Shown here: piece after piece, positions 9,397-20,748 of the stretch
Position numbering within the stretch: the first letter of the stretch is position 1
How the letters are laid out: the number at the start of each line of letters is the position of its first letter
Assembly: GCA_963565915.1 (NCBI GenBank)
Contig: OY751487.1
Coordinates: 2,852,001-2,916,000, forward strand
Direction of reading: 5' to 3'
From: Entoloma clypeatum
Taxonomy: Eukaryota; Basidiomycota; Agaricomycetes; Agaricales; Entolomataceae
DNA length: 64,000 nt
The notes under the pieces: generated by a model
Databases searched by the model: none
Told to the model about the DNA's origin: nothing
The model's input: only the letters and a program-made list of their open reading frames with translations
Position numbers and translations under genes: made by a program

Positions 9397-10005
9397 AAAA
9401 CCAGGTCCTAGAGCGGAAATCAAGGCTCAAGCCAGACCTGAAGGCACACAGAAAGTGATGAGGAGTGGTTAGATGGAGCAGGCAATCTCATTGACAAGGA
9501 GCATGTGGTGCAGAAGCTTGAACAGGCTGCAGACTATGAAAAGGGATTGGATGGATTGGATGCAAAGGATAAAGACATTGTACAAAGGCCGTGATGGATG
9601 TGAGAAATGAATGTGACGAGGGTGACAGTGACAAGGATGATACAGCTGCCGAAACTCAGCCCACACGCACCAATGCACTTCAAGCGGCCCTCGTCATTCA
9701 AGAGTATATTCAGGATCTCGATGATCCCTTTGCCTGCAAGTTAGAGGCCATATTATCCTCCTTTGGCCATCAGACACACCTTGTTGAGTTTCAGAATTTG
9801 ACCGCAACTGAAATTACAGACTATTTCGCTCGCAACTCATCATAGATACTTCGGGTAGCCTAGTAATACATCCATAGACAGGTACTTTTTAATGAATTTT
9901 CAAATTTGACCTTGATTTATCGGTCCTTCCTGGTACCCCATACTCTCTCATAACCCATAGCTCTGGGTGTCCACCGATCACTATGGGTTAGGAGGGAGTT
10001 GACTG
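9397..10005 (+). mobile_element. Pogo-like DNA transposon derivative with internal deletion
   Basis: The right terminus, gagttgactg followed by TA, matches the termini of the pogo-like element at 40272-42877 and carries the same 'cccatagctctgggtgtccacc' type subterminal block. Two coding remnants are present. One near 9459-9592 (EEWLDGAGNLIDKEHVVQKL) matches the N-terminal module of that element. The other at 9591-9845 matches its C-terminal end. The DDE catalytic part between them is absent, so this is an internally deleted copy. The left end is hidden by the Gypsy B' insertion. Confidence 0.82.
9591..9845 (+). pseudogene. C-terminal end of a pogo-like transposase (remnant)
   Basis: This 84-codon frame ends DPFACKLEAILSSFGHQT...ITDYFARNSS. 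It closely matches the C-terminus of the pogo-like transposase at 42470-42718 (DPFACKLEVILASFGRQT...ITDYFGQTAL). No catalytic residues are present. It shows that the two transposons belong to one family. Confidence 0.82.
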
Positions 10006-10086
10006 TATGGTGCTATGACCCTGTACAGTGCTGTGGAGTGTTGGCTAACACGGTCAGGGTTTGCTGATGCCCCGTGGAGTACAGTA

Positions 10087-10193
10087 CTATCTACCTACTA
10101 TATATTTACTATACATACACTTTTTTGCCCGAGGCCCTATACATATACATATACATATATGGTATTTACTGTATTTATACAGTAGGTAGATAG
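10087..10193. mobile_element. Short TA-flanked inverted-repeat element (MITE)
   Basis: Perfect 16-bp inverted arms at 10084-10099 and 10181-10196 (gtactatctacctact and its complement) enclose an AT-rich core with repeated catata. Both edges can be read as TA followed by CTATCTACCTACT, consistent with a TA target duplication. It has no coding content. Confidence 0.6.
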
Positions 10194-10196
10194 TAC

Positions 10197-11033
10197 AGTT
10201 GGAGCCTTACCTAGAAATGACCCGTTTTTTGAGACCCTTCGCGGATTCGTGTTTCTTTCCACATCCACTCACCGGAACCAGTTGCGGTACTTGACAGATT
10301 GCGAGCTAACCTCCTGTCCTTCAACTTCACATGTGACAGTGTCAACAGATCTTGGGCTGTGAGAGCACCGGAAGGAAGAGAAACAAAAGGGTCTCAATTC
10401 ACTGGGAAACATAATTGTCACAATCGGGTCACGACAACGTTGGAGTTCCTGCTCGGCACAGGGTCCTACTGCCACTGGGGGCCGGTAATTTCGATGTGAG
10501 AGAACACCTGGCAGACCTCCCTGATTCAGTGGAGTTGAAAGATTCATTGTTGTCCAATCCCTGGTTGTCACGCTCAATGCTTTGCTGCTCGCCCATTCTA
10601 TCTGCGCTATGATATCTTGGCGGAGAAATGTGCTTTAGTTTTCAACAGTATGTATATGGCTATCACTCAGAGGATCAAGGAATTTTTAGAGATGTTAGTT
10701 TTTCCGAGCCTAAAATTGTTCAAAATTGTTGTATTTGGCGACTGTTCGGCTTCCAACACATCCTTCGAAGTATTTACAAACTAAATTGAGTGACCGAACT
10801 ACACATCCGTGTTCATATGAACGCGTTCTCAAGTTCCGAAGGTGTTGATGTCTCTAGAAATGTAAAAGGTCGTTACTGGGGGAATAAGTCGCTTCTAGGG
10901 AATCGATAGTAATGTGTAAGGAAGCAAAGTAGAAGAACAGCTGACACTTAAAACTCCGCATTACACATCGCGTCGCTTGAACCTCGACGCGTTTCGTCTC
11001 ATTTTGAATTTCCCCTCAACCAATTGCCTCGAA
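10197..11033. other. Upstream region of SPT16, no gene called
   Basis: About 840 bp separates the MITE from the SPT16 start. Short frames occur on both strands, such as a minus-strand frame at 10269-10577, but none resembles a known protein or has clear splice signals. I expect promoter and 5' UTR sequence, possibly with a gene remnant near 10.3-10.6 kb. Confidence 0.5.
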
Positions 11034-14000
11034 ATGCCGGTGGAACTGAACAAGACGCTGTTCTGCTCTCGCGTTAAGCGTATATACGATGCATGGAATG
11101 TGAGTTAGTTGCCCCCCAGCCCAGAATCCACTTCATAGCTATGCATCTTTCAACGTCTAGACCGCAAAAAACGAAGACGATTACAACTCAATAGCAGATA
11201 CAGACGCGCTGCTTTCCCTTGCTGGAGATCCTGCTGCGGAAGACGAGGCAATGCGGAAGGGTACCTGCTTTCAGGTTAGTGCTACAATAACCCCTTGTTG
11301 AACCCACTTGACGTGTTCAACCGGCAGCAATGGCTCCTCGGTTATGAATTCCCCTCTACCTTCATTCTCTTTCAACGAGACAAGATGTCGATACTCTGTT
11401 CGTCCTCGAAAGGTGAGCCACCATCAATGTTGAAAGCACCTGAAGTTGAGGGTTGGTTTTTAACTGTCAGCCAAAATCCTCGCTCAGATAGAAGGAAAGG
11501 TTGCACACGTTCCAATCGAGATACTCGCCCAAGCCAAAGGAAAAGAACCTCCCAATGACGCCCTCCTGAAATTCGCCGAATTATATACATCAAAAAAGCG
11601 TGTTGGCACTCTCATGAAGGAGAGTCCGTCTGGCAAACTCATTACAGATTGGGAGAAGGTCGTTGGGGAATCGGTGAATCAGCCAGACTTAGTTGATATG
11701 ACATCCGCCGTCTCAAGTTTCATGGCTGTCAAAGACGCGGAGGAAATGGTAAGCAGGTTAAGTTTGTGCTTCGCAGGACTTTTGCGACTCATTACGCCGG
11801 CTGCGCAGAGAACCACTCAAATTGCGGCGGCGCTGACGTCGACGCTACTGCAGCATCATGTCGCGATCAAGCTTGAGTCGATTCTCGACAAAGAAGCCAA
11901 GATAACCCATGATATGTTTGCTGCACAAATCGAGGCACGTCTTGGTTCCGGTGAAGGCAGTTCCGCCAAGGGTCCTGATATGAAGGTCTGGAGTAAGGGG
12001 AAAGGGTTAAACGACGTATGTACCGCCGATTGAGCCTTACATCTTCTGTCATCTATTCATCAGGTCGATTTCCAACTGGTTGAATTCTGTTATCCGCCGA
12101 TCATCATATCTCGTTCGAGCAAAGCTGGTTACGATCTCCGTTATACGGCCGAATCCAGTGATGACAACATCGCTCATAAAGGTGTTCTTTTGGTGGCTTT
12201 CGGTTTGCGATACAAGTCATATTGTGCGACCGTTGGACGAACGTTCATCGTGGATCCCAACCCTGTATGACTCATCTTCCATGTCCCGTTTGGACCTTGC
12301 CTGACGCAGTTATAGAACCAAGAAGCTGAATATGACCTATTGGTGGCCTTGCAGTCAGAATTGCTGGCCTTTATCAAGGATGGTATTTCAGCTCGGGAGG
12401 TATACCTGCATGCACTGTCATATGTCAAGAATAAGAAGCCAGAACTCGAAAAACATTTTGTGAAGAATATCGGCTTTGGGGTAAATCTCCACTACTATCG
12501 AGCGATACATGACCTGAACATCGCTGTCGACAGACAGGAATAGAATTTCGGGACTCTGCTTATCTCGTGTCCCCCAAGAATGGTCGGATATTGAAGACGG
12601 ATATGGTTATCAATCTTAGTCTTGGTTTTTCAGACTTGGTAGAAACACCCGAGCGAAAGTAGGTGTGGATGCATCAGGTCCAATTCACGATGCTCACAGG
12701 TCGTTGCGAAGGTACGCGCTTCAGCTTGCAGATACGATTCGAGTCGGGGCCGACCGGTCAACAATTCTCACTGAGGGTACCAAATCCTCCAAAGACACCA
12801 TGTTCTTCCTGAATCCCGAAAGCGAGGATGAGAAGCCCAAGAAACCACAACGTAAGGCCCCCGCCATTCCGCGATCCAACGGATCGCCGCAGAAGAAGAC
12901 TGTAGGCGGAAAAGTGCTCCGTAATCAAACCCGACGCGCGGTGCAAGACGAAGTTCATACGACGGCGACCTCCAGGGTTGCAGAGCACCAGCGAGAGTTG
13001 CACGAAAAGCTTCAGTCTGAAGGTCTGCAACGGTACTCCGAAGATGGAACTGGCCCTGGCGGCAAGGAAGGCAAAGGATGGAAAAAGTTCCAGAGTTACA
13101 AAGGGGAAGGTGCTTTGCCCGCAGAAGTCGACAGGCTAAGAGTAGGCGAAGCTCTTCATTAATGGTCCCAATGCTCATTACCCCCCATCGTAGATCACAA
13201 TCGATCGTAAAGCGCAGACAGTTATTTTGCCGGTTCATGGCTTTGCTGTCCCCTTCCATATCAATACCATCAAAAACGCCAGCAAGAATGACGAGGGCGA
13301 GTTTACGATTCTCCGCATAAATTTTCAAACACCTGGTCAACTAGCGGGGAAGAAAGAAGACACAGTGAGTGTCAATTCTTGTGGATTATCGAAAATTATT
13401 TTTCGATTCTTGATTGCAGCCCTTTGAAAATCCTGACGCAACCTTCATTCGGTCAGTATCGTATCGGTCTCCAGACGGACACCGTTTCGACAATATCTGT
13501 AAACAAATCACGGACTTGAAGAAGGAGGCCAACAAAAGGGAGCAACAAAAGAAGGAGATGGCCGATGTTATTGAGCAAGGAACACTGGTTGAAATCAAGG
13601 GCCGCCGGCCTGCCAAGCTTTCAGAAGCTTTTATTCGGCCTGCTCTAGACGGAAAACGTCTTCCTGGCGAGGTTGAAATCCATCAAAACGGTGTGCGCTA
13701 TCAGTCCCAACCTGGCCAGAAAGTTGGTGCGTAGTTCCCCCGCTACATATTACCTTCAGTTTACTCAACTCTGATTCGTTAGATATCCTTTTCAGCAACA
13801 TTAAACACTTGTTCTTCCAGCCCTGTGATCACGAACTCCTGGTTGTTGTCCATCTTCATCTGAAGGCGCCTATTATGATCGGCAAGAAAAAAGCATTCGT
13901 TCGTCATACAGTTCATTTAAGCCTTGGTTTTTCAAGTTGATTCTCCCTTCAACAGGATGTGCAATTCTTTCGTGAGGCATCTGATGTCCAATTTGATGAG

Positions 14001-15155
14001 ACTGGCAATCGCAAACGTAAACATCGCTATGGGGACGAAGACGAAATTGAGATGGAGCAGCAAGAGCGCAAACGGAGAGCGATGCTTAACAAAGAAGTCA
14101 AAGCTTTTGCTGAAAAAACCGCGGAGGCGGCATCAGCATCGGTGCGTGTTCATCTTCATTCCGCCGTCGTTTTTAACGTTCGTATAAGCTCGGCGATCCA
14201 CTCGAGTTGGACATCCCTTTCCGGGAATTATCGTTTGAGGGTGTTCCGTTCCGGACTAGCGCTCGCCTACAGCCAACTACCGAGTGTCTGGTTCATCTCA
14301 CGGATCCCCCGTTCCTTGTCGTAACTCTGGCGGACATTGAAATAGCAAGTTTGGAGCGTGTCCAATATGGTTTAAAACAGTTCGACCTTGTGTTTATTTT
14401 CAAGGATTTCACGAAGCAGCCGCTGCACATCAATTCGATACAGAGTTCCCAGATGGACGATGTCAAGAATTGGTTGGAGTGAGATAATTTCTGTTCGAGA
14501 TTTTCTGACAAGAACATCTGATTTCCGCGATGAATAGTTCCGTTGACATCCCAATGAGCGAAGGACCCGTCAACTTAAATTGGGGTCCCATCATGAAGCA
14601 TATCAATGAGAGTCCGCATGAATTTTTCCTTCAAGGAGGCTGGAGCTTCCTAGGTAGTGCAGGTGGAGCTGCCGTAGGTTACTTTTCGATCTACATCGTT
14701 TCTTCTGTCCTGACTTGCGGACTTGGTTAGAGCGATCACTCCCATGATTCTGACTCAGAATCAGAATTTGAAGCTGATGGAGATGATTTCGAGGAATCCG
14801 AAACCAGTCAAGATGAAAGTGACTATGACGATTCTGATGCTGGCAGTGATGCACGTTCTGACTCAAATAGTGATGCGAGTGAAGAAGGCAAGTTATATAT
14901 ATTATCCTCGCGCCAGCCTTCTAGTCTGACGTTGCAGGACAGGTGATGACTGGGATGAATTGGAGAGGAAAGCCGCAAAATGTGAGTCTCCTTACTGAGA
15001 CTTAATCTATACCAAGTAGCTCATTGCCTCTTGAAGCTGATGCTAAGCGTGCTGAGGGAAAGAGGAAGAGTGGAGATTCTGATGAATCTGACGGTGATCG
15101 ACCGAAGAAGTCAAAGGCCAACGGACAGGGCAAGGTAAAGGGCAAGAAGCGCTGA
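11034..15155 (+). CDS. SPT16: FACT complex subunit SPT16 (histone chaperone)
   Basis: This is the large subunit of FACT, which in the nucleus dismantles and rebuilds nucleosomes during transcription and replication. The gene has many short introns. The product starts [19 protein letters not shown]. The N-terminal peptidase-like domain includes [26 protein letters not shown] and [12 protein letters not shown]. The inactive M24-like fold includes [20 protein letters not shown] and [18 protein letters not shown]. The middle domain shows [14 protein letters not shown] and [36 protein letters not shown]. The C-terminus is strongly acidic and serine-rich, then lysine-rich, ending KGKKR. These features match the family. 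Inferred introns restore the frame, for example 11099 onward and around 12482-12533. I saw no break. Start and end are set by homology. Confidence 0.93.
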
Positions 15156-15718
15156 TATTCTGTCTGTTATCTTTTATGATTTTAGAATTCCTTCAAATCA
15201 TCTCAATCTACCTAGCACTTACCATATTTTGCATGAGAAACTGTGAGGCAACTTGCCCGCAGTGATACCAGCGCCGAGACCACGTTCATATCGTTGTTGA
15301 TATATCGTCCTCTCTCCCAACGACAAACAAGTTGACCCTTATACCTGGCGGCCATAGACAATTTATAGGAAAGCCAAACCCCAGAAGACTTCTCCTGGGT
15401 AGTCAAGAAGTTTCCTAAAAGTTGTGGGGCATTTGTAGACGCATTTCTGACAAGGCATGCATCAGTCTGGTAAGTCAGCCAAGCGTTAGGAATCAAGAAA
15501 TTTGGACGCGTCTGCGTGAAGCTAGAGAGTCACTGCACAAAGTGTTTCATAATAACTATAAGAGAGTGACGACTTTTCAGAGTCTCCGTCTTGGAGACGA
15601 GCATCATCACACGGTCAACATCGCAACTGGCAGCTGTTCGTTCTCAACATATTGCGTATAACGCCGGTTTGTGTCCCAGTTTGCAAAGACCTGGGATTCT
15701 GTATCCGTTCTGTCCATG
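15156..15718. other. Intergenic region SPT16-HRQ1
   Basis: This 563-bp spacer separates two genes on the same strand. A 94-codon minus-strand frame at 15212-15496 has no recognisable similarity and is probably chance. It is likely to hold the SPT16 terminator and the HRQ1 promoter. Confidence 0.5.
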
Positions 15719-18700
15719 AAACGCAAAGCTGCCGTACTCGACGGGAAAACCACCGGTATTCAAGATAAGCCAGTGAAGCGTCGGAGAAACTCTCCAAAAG
15801 CGAAGGGAAAGTCGAAGGAGGCAGTCGCATGGCCTCCTTATTTCGATGAAGTATGCCGTCCTCATGATTCACCCTACTCTCTGTATGTGCTAAGGAGTTA
15901 AAATAGCTGTTCCAGGTGTGTTACACTATATGTACAGACGGACAACCATCCATGAAACCACCTCTCTATCTAGATATTCAAGGTATATGCTGCACTCCAA
16001 GTTACAATTACCATTCTACACCCAAATCATTTCGACCGTCCTACAGGCCATCAATACCGTGTTGGGATTCGTTGGGTCAAGGAAACACCTTGCAGTCACG
16101 TTCTCCGTAGTACGTTCTTCCGTTGAGACACTTCTTAAGCGGTAGGCTACCTCGAATAGTCGTACCCCGATTCTCACATTAACCCCCAAATTGCGTCAGG
16201 CCTTTGGAACTTGCCAAAGTCGCAGAATTAAAGTTAGAATTGTTTTACATCAAAATGCTCATGAATCTCAACAGTTTGTTCTAGAGCATTGTTGCCTGAT
16301 ATCGTTAGGTTCTCGTACATCCCGCAAAGCGACCTTCGCATCCACGCGGATTCCGCGTCTTCAAATCGTCGGAGGGAATCTTCACCTGATTTCTCATGCA
16401 CCGCGAGCTCCAGGATGAAAAAACCTGATGCCGAGCAGGTTGAGCATGTCCTCATCCTTGAATTTGCCGATAGTTCAAGACCCAGAAAAGGTTCATGTTC
16501 CGGGTAGGAACTGGGCTTCTTGTACAACTTCGTTTGCTCAAAATTGTTCTCACAGCCTTACGATGCCATCATCTTTAAGCCCGTCCGCAGCCAAGAAACT
16601 CATTGAAAAAAGAAATGAAAGATGTTGTCAAGCAGTTGATGAGTAGGTTGTTCAATCGCTGTCCCCTTCTTTTGACTGACTTCGTAGGTTTTTACAATCG
16701 ATATCCCCTGAGGATCCTGTGAGTGTCCTTCAAAAGGCGGGTTTGGCCCATGCACCCGTCAATCCATCCGAAATTTCAGAATCAACAGTGGCTGGGACAG
16801 GAGGTCCATTAATGATACCAGAGCCAGAAGATCGTCCTCCCATGAAAACCATCTTAATGGAACTCGAGAAGCAGGCTTGGTATAAGGACCAAATTGTTTC
16901 CCGCCGGGTGTTCGAAGCGAGACAGGGACGGATTGGTACAAAGACAATACTCAGATTGAGATCCTTGGGCTGACATGTGGATGCGTTCGCAGCCACTCTC
17001 GATGCTGGCCTCTCTGACTCCATCGCAAATGCTCTCATGAAGTCTCGGAAGATATCCAACCTGTACACGCACCAGGTTGCAGCGATCGACACGGTCAACC
17101 AAAGGAAACATGTAGTTGTTTCAACGAGTACGGCATCTGGGAAAAGCGTTATTTATCAAGTCCATATCGTTTCGCTCCGAATCCGCACACCATCTGATTC
17201 TCCAACTAGATACCGACCTTACGGTTCCTGGAAGAAAGCAATGAAGCTACGGCCATGTTTATATATCCAACAAAGGTTTGAATAACATTTACTGCTGTGT
17301 CGGATTGAGATTAACATGCTTGTTAGGCGCTAGCCCAGGATCAAAAGACTGCTTTGGAGCAATTGGTATCCTCATGCTCTGGCCTTGAACACTTGAAGGT
17401 GACGGTCTTTGTTTCTGAATGATACCGTTTATTGCTGATGGTGCTAGGTCGCCACATATGATGGCGACACTTGTACAGAGAATCGTGCAGGTGCTCAAGT
17501 TCCAGTCACAACCGATCATTACTCATTGTCCCTAGGGATCCGAATGATGGCCTCGGTCATTTTTACGAACTTTGTGATAAACATTCTGTGGACAGATGAC
17601 GCTAAGCTGATTATGGGGATATGATTAGGATATGATTCACGCTTCCATACTCCCTCATGAACATTTATGGCGGAGGTCAGTAATCAGTTACTTCCCGAGG
17701 CTGATGTCCTCAACACTGATCTTTTCAGATTTCTCAAGAATCTCAAGGTGCGTTGAATGGCCAAAGTTGTGGCATGATATTTACATGACATGTTTTTCAT
17801 AGCTCCTCGTAGTCGACGAATTGCATTATTACTCCGGCCTTCTAGGAAGGTTCAGTGTCAACAAATCAGACTATTCAGTTTTCGTCGCTAATTTGACTAG
17901 TCACGTCGCGCAGGTCATGAGACGGCTCCGCAGAGTTTGCGCTGCAGTTGGGAGTATGTTCTCGGTTAATTCGCTGCAAATCTGATTTCAACTTTCAGAT
18001 CGACGTATTAGATTTGTCGCCTGCAGTGCGACGATCTCAAATCCCGTAGATCATATGAAGAGCATCTTCGGCCTTGACTCCAGCGAAGTTGAGGCCATAA
18101 CTGAAGATGGTGCACCTGCTGGCTCGAAGGAGTTTCTTTTGTGGAATCCATCTTTCATTGATCCCAAGGTGCCAAGTTTAGGTCGTCATAGCGCACTTTC
18201 AGACGCCACAAATCTCATGAGATTCCTCATGAAACACGGGATCAGGGTCATTCTATTTTGTAAGGTATGAGTGATCAGGACTTCGCAGTACATTGGCTGA
18301 ATTGGACACGAAAGATCCGGAAAATCTGCGAACTCGTAAGTGTTTTGTCACTCAGTCCGCCAGCATTTAATGTCATCTCAGGCTATGAAGGCTATCAGAG
18401 CAGAACTGTGTGATGAGGGGCGTTACGACATCTTGGAGCGCACGATGCCCTATCGCGGAGGTTGGGAATTCTTCCGCATCATTCAACTATCCGACTAATC
18501 AATTTTAACTCAATCAGGCTACTCGCCAGAGGTTCATCTTTGACTTGGGTTCTTAACATCATCCTTGACAATCCAGCCATAATAGGAACGTCGCCGTATC
18601 GAACGAGAAGCGTTCAGTGGGCATCTTCTTGGCATCATAGCCACGAATGCGCTTGAACTTGGCGTCGACATTGGGACGCTTGATGCAGTGATAATGTTGG

Positions 18701-20722
18701 GCTTCCCCGGCTCCATCTCTAGTTTTGTTGGTTTTTTCCTTTTTCGCACTTTCGCCAGAGTTCATTCTGCTTCAGAGGCAACAAATGGGAAGGGCTGGTC
18801 GTCAGTCACGGGATTCTCTTGCTATCTTCATTGCCAACCGGTTTCCTGTCGATCAACAATACGTCCAACATCCTGATGCACTTTTTGAGACCAGTGGTGA
18901 TGACGTGGTCATCGATCTCGAGAGCAAGATGCTACTTGAAGGTTCTAATTCCAAAGCTGACTCCCGTAATTGCAAGTGACTAACCCTTACTGTCAGCTCA
19001 TCTCCAATGCGCTGCACATGAAATGCCTTTATCAATGGATGATACGAAATACTTTGGACCTTTACTCAAAGAACTCTGTGAAAAACACCTTGTCAAGGAT
19101 AGCGAAGGATGGTATGCCATCGCTGTCATTCTTCTTTCAACTCATCAATTTATCAAGGTACCACACGCATCCACGATTACTTCCTTGTCCGTCCCAAAAT
19201 ATATCAATCCGTCGGTCTGATGTACTGCCATTCGTCTTCTTCTCTCATTGCAGTTCAGGTGTTGCTCAAGAAGAGAAGTACGCTGTCGTAGACATAACCA
19301 AGGACCAGCCAGGGACAATCATCGAAGAAATTGAAACTTCGCGAGCCATGTTCGAAGTTTATGAAGGCGGTGTTGTACGTGTGACATTCCTGGTTGACTA
19401 TCGGGAAAATTAGATGTCCCTTAGTTTTTGCACAGGGGTTCAACATTCATTGTAAGTGTAAACCCTTTTCGCTGGGACATAACAATGCTTCAGCTTGCCT
19501 AGGTACAAGAAGTCAGCCACGATTCCAAGATTGCTAAAGTCATCCAATCCGATGTAAATTGGATCACATCCCCGAGGTCTGATTATCTTTTCCATGGATA
19601 AGTTTGAAATCCGACCCAAATACGACAGGGATTTCGCGTGAGTAGATATGACTTCCATTTTTTTAATAGTGCGCAAAAGTCCTACATTTTCAGCAATGTG
19701 GATGCTACCCACACATATCGTATAAAGGAGGTTAGGACATCCTCCCAGCGGGTGTATTACGGCAGTGAGCTTTCCTATGAAAGACTTCGTGCTCTATATC
19801 TGTCTGACTCTGTTGGTTTTGTCAGAGGTTGAACTCGAAGTCAAAGTTTTTGGTATTTGTATTCATCATTTACGCATCTATGTAACTTGACCAAAGATAC
19901 CCATCAGGCTTCTTTAAGATCAGGTGACACTTATAATTTACTGGATTCGAGCAAGGCATTAAAGAAATCCAGAAACAATTGTATCCTTGATGCTGTTGAT
20001 CTCGAGACTCCGACCTGGGAGCAGGACACAACAGGTCTATGGATCGATGTTCCTAAAACAATTCTGGATTTATTTCGGACGAAAGGAATTAATGCTGCAG
20101 AAGCAATACACGCAGCCCAACATGCAATCCTCAATTGCTTCACAATGGGCCAAGATTTAAAGACTGAATGCAAGGTGGCACAAAAGGAATACCGAATCGC
20201 GGAATCAAAACGGAAGAGACCAGCGAGGCATGATGATATAATTGGTTGATGATTAACTCAAAAGACGAACAATGACTAGGCTTATCTTCTGCGACAATAT
20301 TGGTAAAGGGGGTGGAATAGCAGCCAAAGCATTTGATAATGGTTTGTTCCTCCAATGTCCGATCTGACGAGGTGTCCTGATGATACTGTCAGTGAATGAG
20401 CTTCTCAAGAAAGCATTCTATGCCATCGAGTCTTGTGATTGTCAAGAGGGATGTACTCGGTGTGAGCTCCTCCCTGCCCTCTGCTCGATGAGATTACTCA
20501 TCAGATCATCTTTGGTTAGGTGTGCAAAGTCCCAGATGTAAAGAGGGTAATTTGGTCTCTTCAAAAGCTGGGGCACATCTCATACTAAAAGCTATCCTTG
20601 GTCTGATTATCGACCCTGATTGTGTTGCTGCCCAAGGGGGTACCGAAGTTGCAGAGACTGTTGTTGAGGCGGGAGCGGTTCCAGCTCTGGATGGTATACA
20701 AGTGGAATCAGATTCAGCATGA
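15719..20722 (+). CDS. HRQ1: HRQ1/RecQ4-type ATP-dependent 3'-5' DNA helicase
   Basis: This is a superfamily 2 helicase of the HRQ1 group, known in fungi for interstrand crosslink repair and telomere maintenance. The start MKRKAAVLDGK is basic. After several short introns come the DEAD-like helicase motifs: LYTHQVAAID, the Walker A VVSTSTASGKSVIYQ (17115-17159), motif Ia FIYPTKALAQDQK, then LLVVDELHYYSG (DEVH-like box near 17800) and SCSATISNP. The helicase C domain shows HLLGIIATNALELGVDIG, MLGFPGS and QQMGRAGRQ near 18780-18800. The C-terminus carries the HRQ1/DUF1998 cysteine cluster (SCDCQEGCTRC...VQSPRC). Splicing at 16920 and 17160 restores the frame. It ends 26 bp from the SCY1 gene stop on the other strand, so their 3' ends probably overlap. 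Confidence 0.9.
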
Positions 20723-20748
20723 TTGTACTATAAATGAACTGAGCTGAA
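20723..20748. other. 26-bp convergent gap between HRQ1 and the SCY1-like gene
   Basis: The two stop codons are 26 bp apart on opposite strands, too little room for two separate 3' UTRs. Overlapping antisense transcript ends are therefore expected. Confidence 0.6.

Noticed and set aside
10269..10612. A possible small gene upstream of SPT16 (frames on both strands, including MGEQQSIERDNQ on the minus strand)
   Set aside because: No similarity, weak splice signals and no consistent longer model. Too uncertain to call.
15212..15496. 94-codon minus-strand frame between SPT16 and HRQ1
   Set aside because: It has no recognisable motif and sits in a short intergenic region. Probably a chance frame.
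17100..17330. Apparent frameshifts and stops in HRQ1 (for example near 16970 and 17190)
   Set aside because: Short introns with GT...AG borders restore continuous homology (RI-ATLDAGLSDS and FLEESNEATAMFIYPTK), so the gene appears intact.
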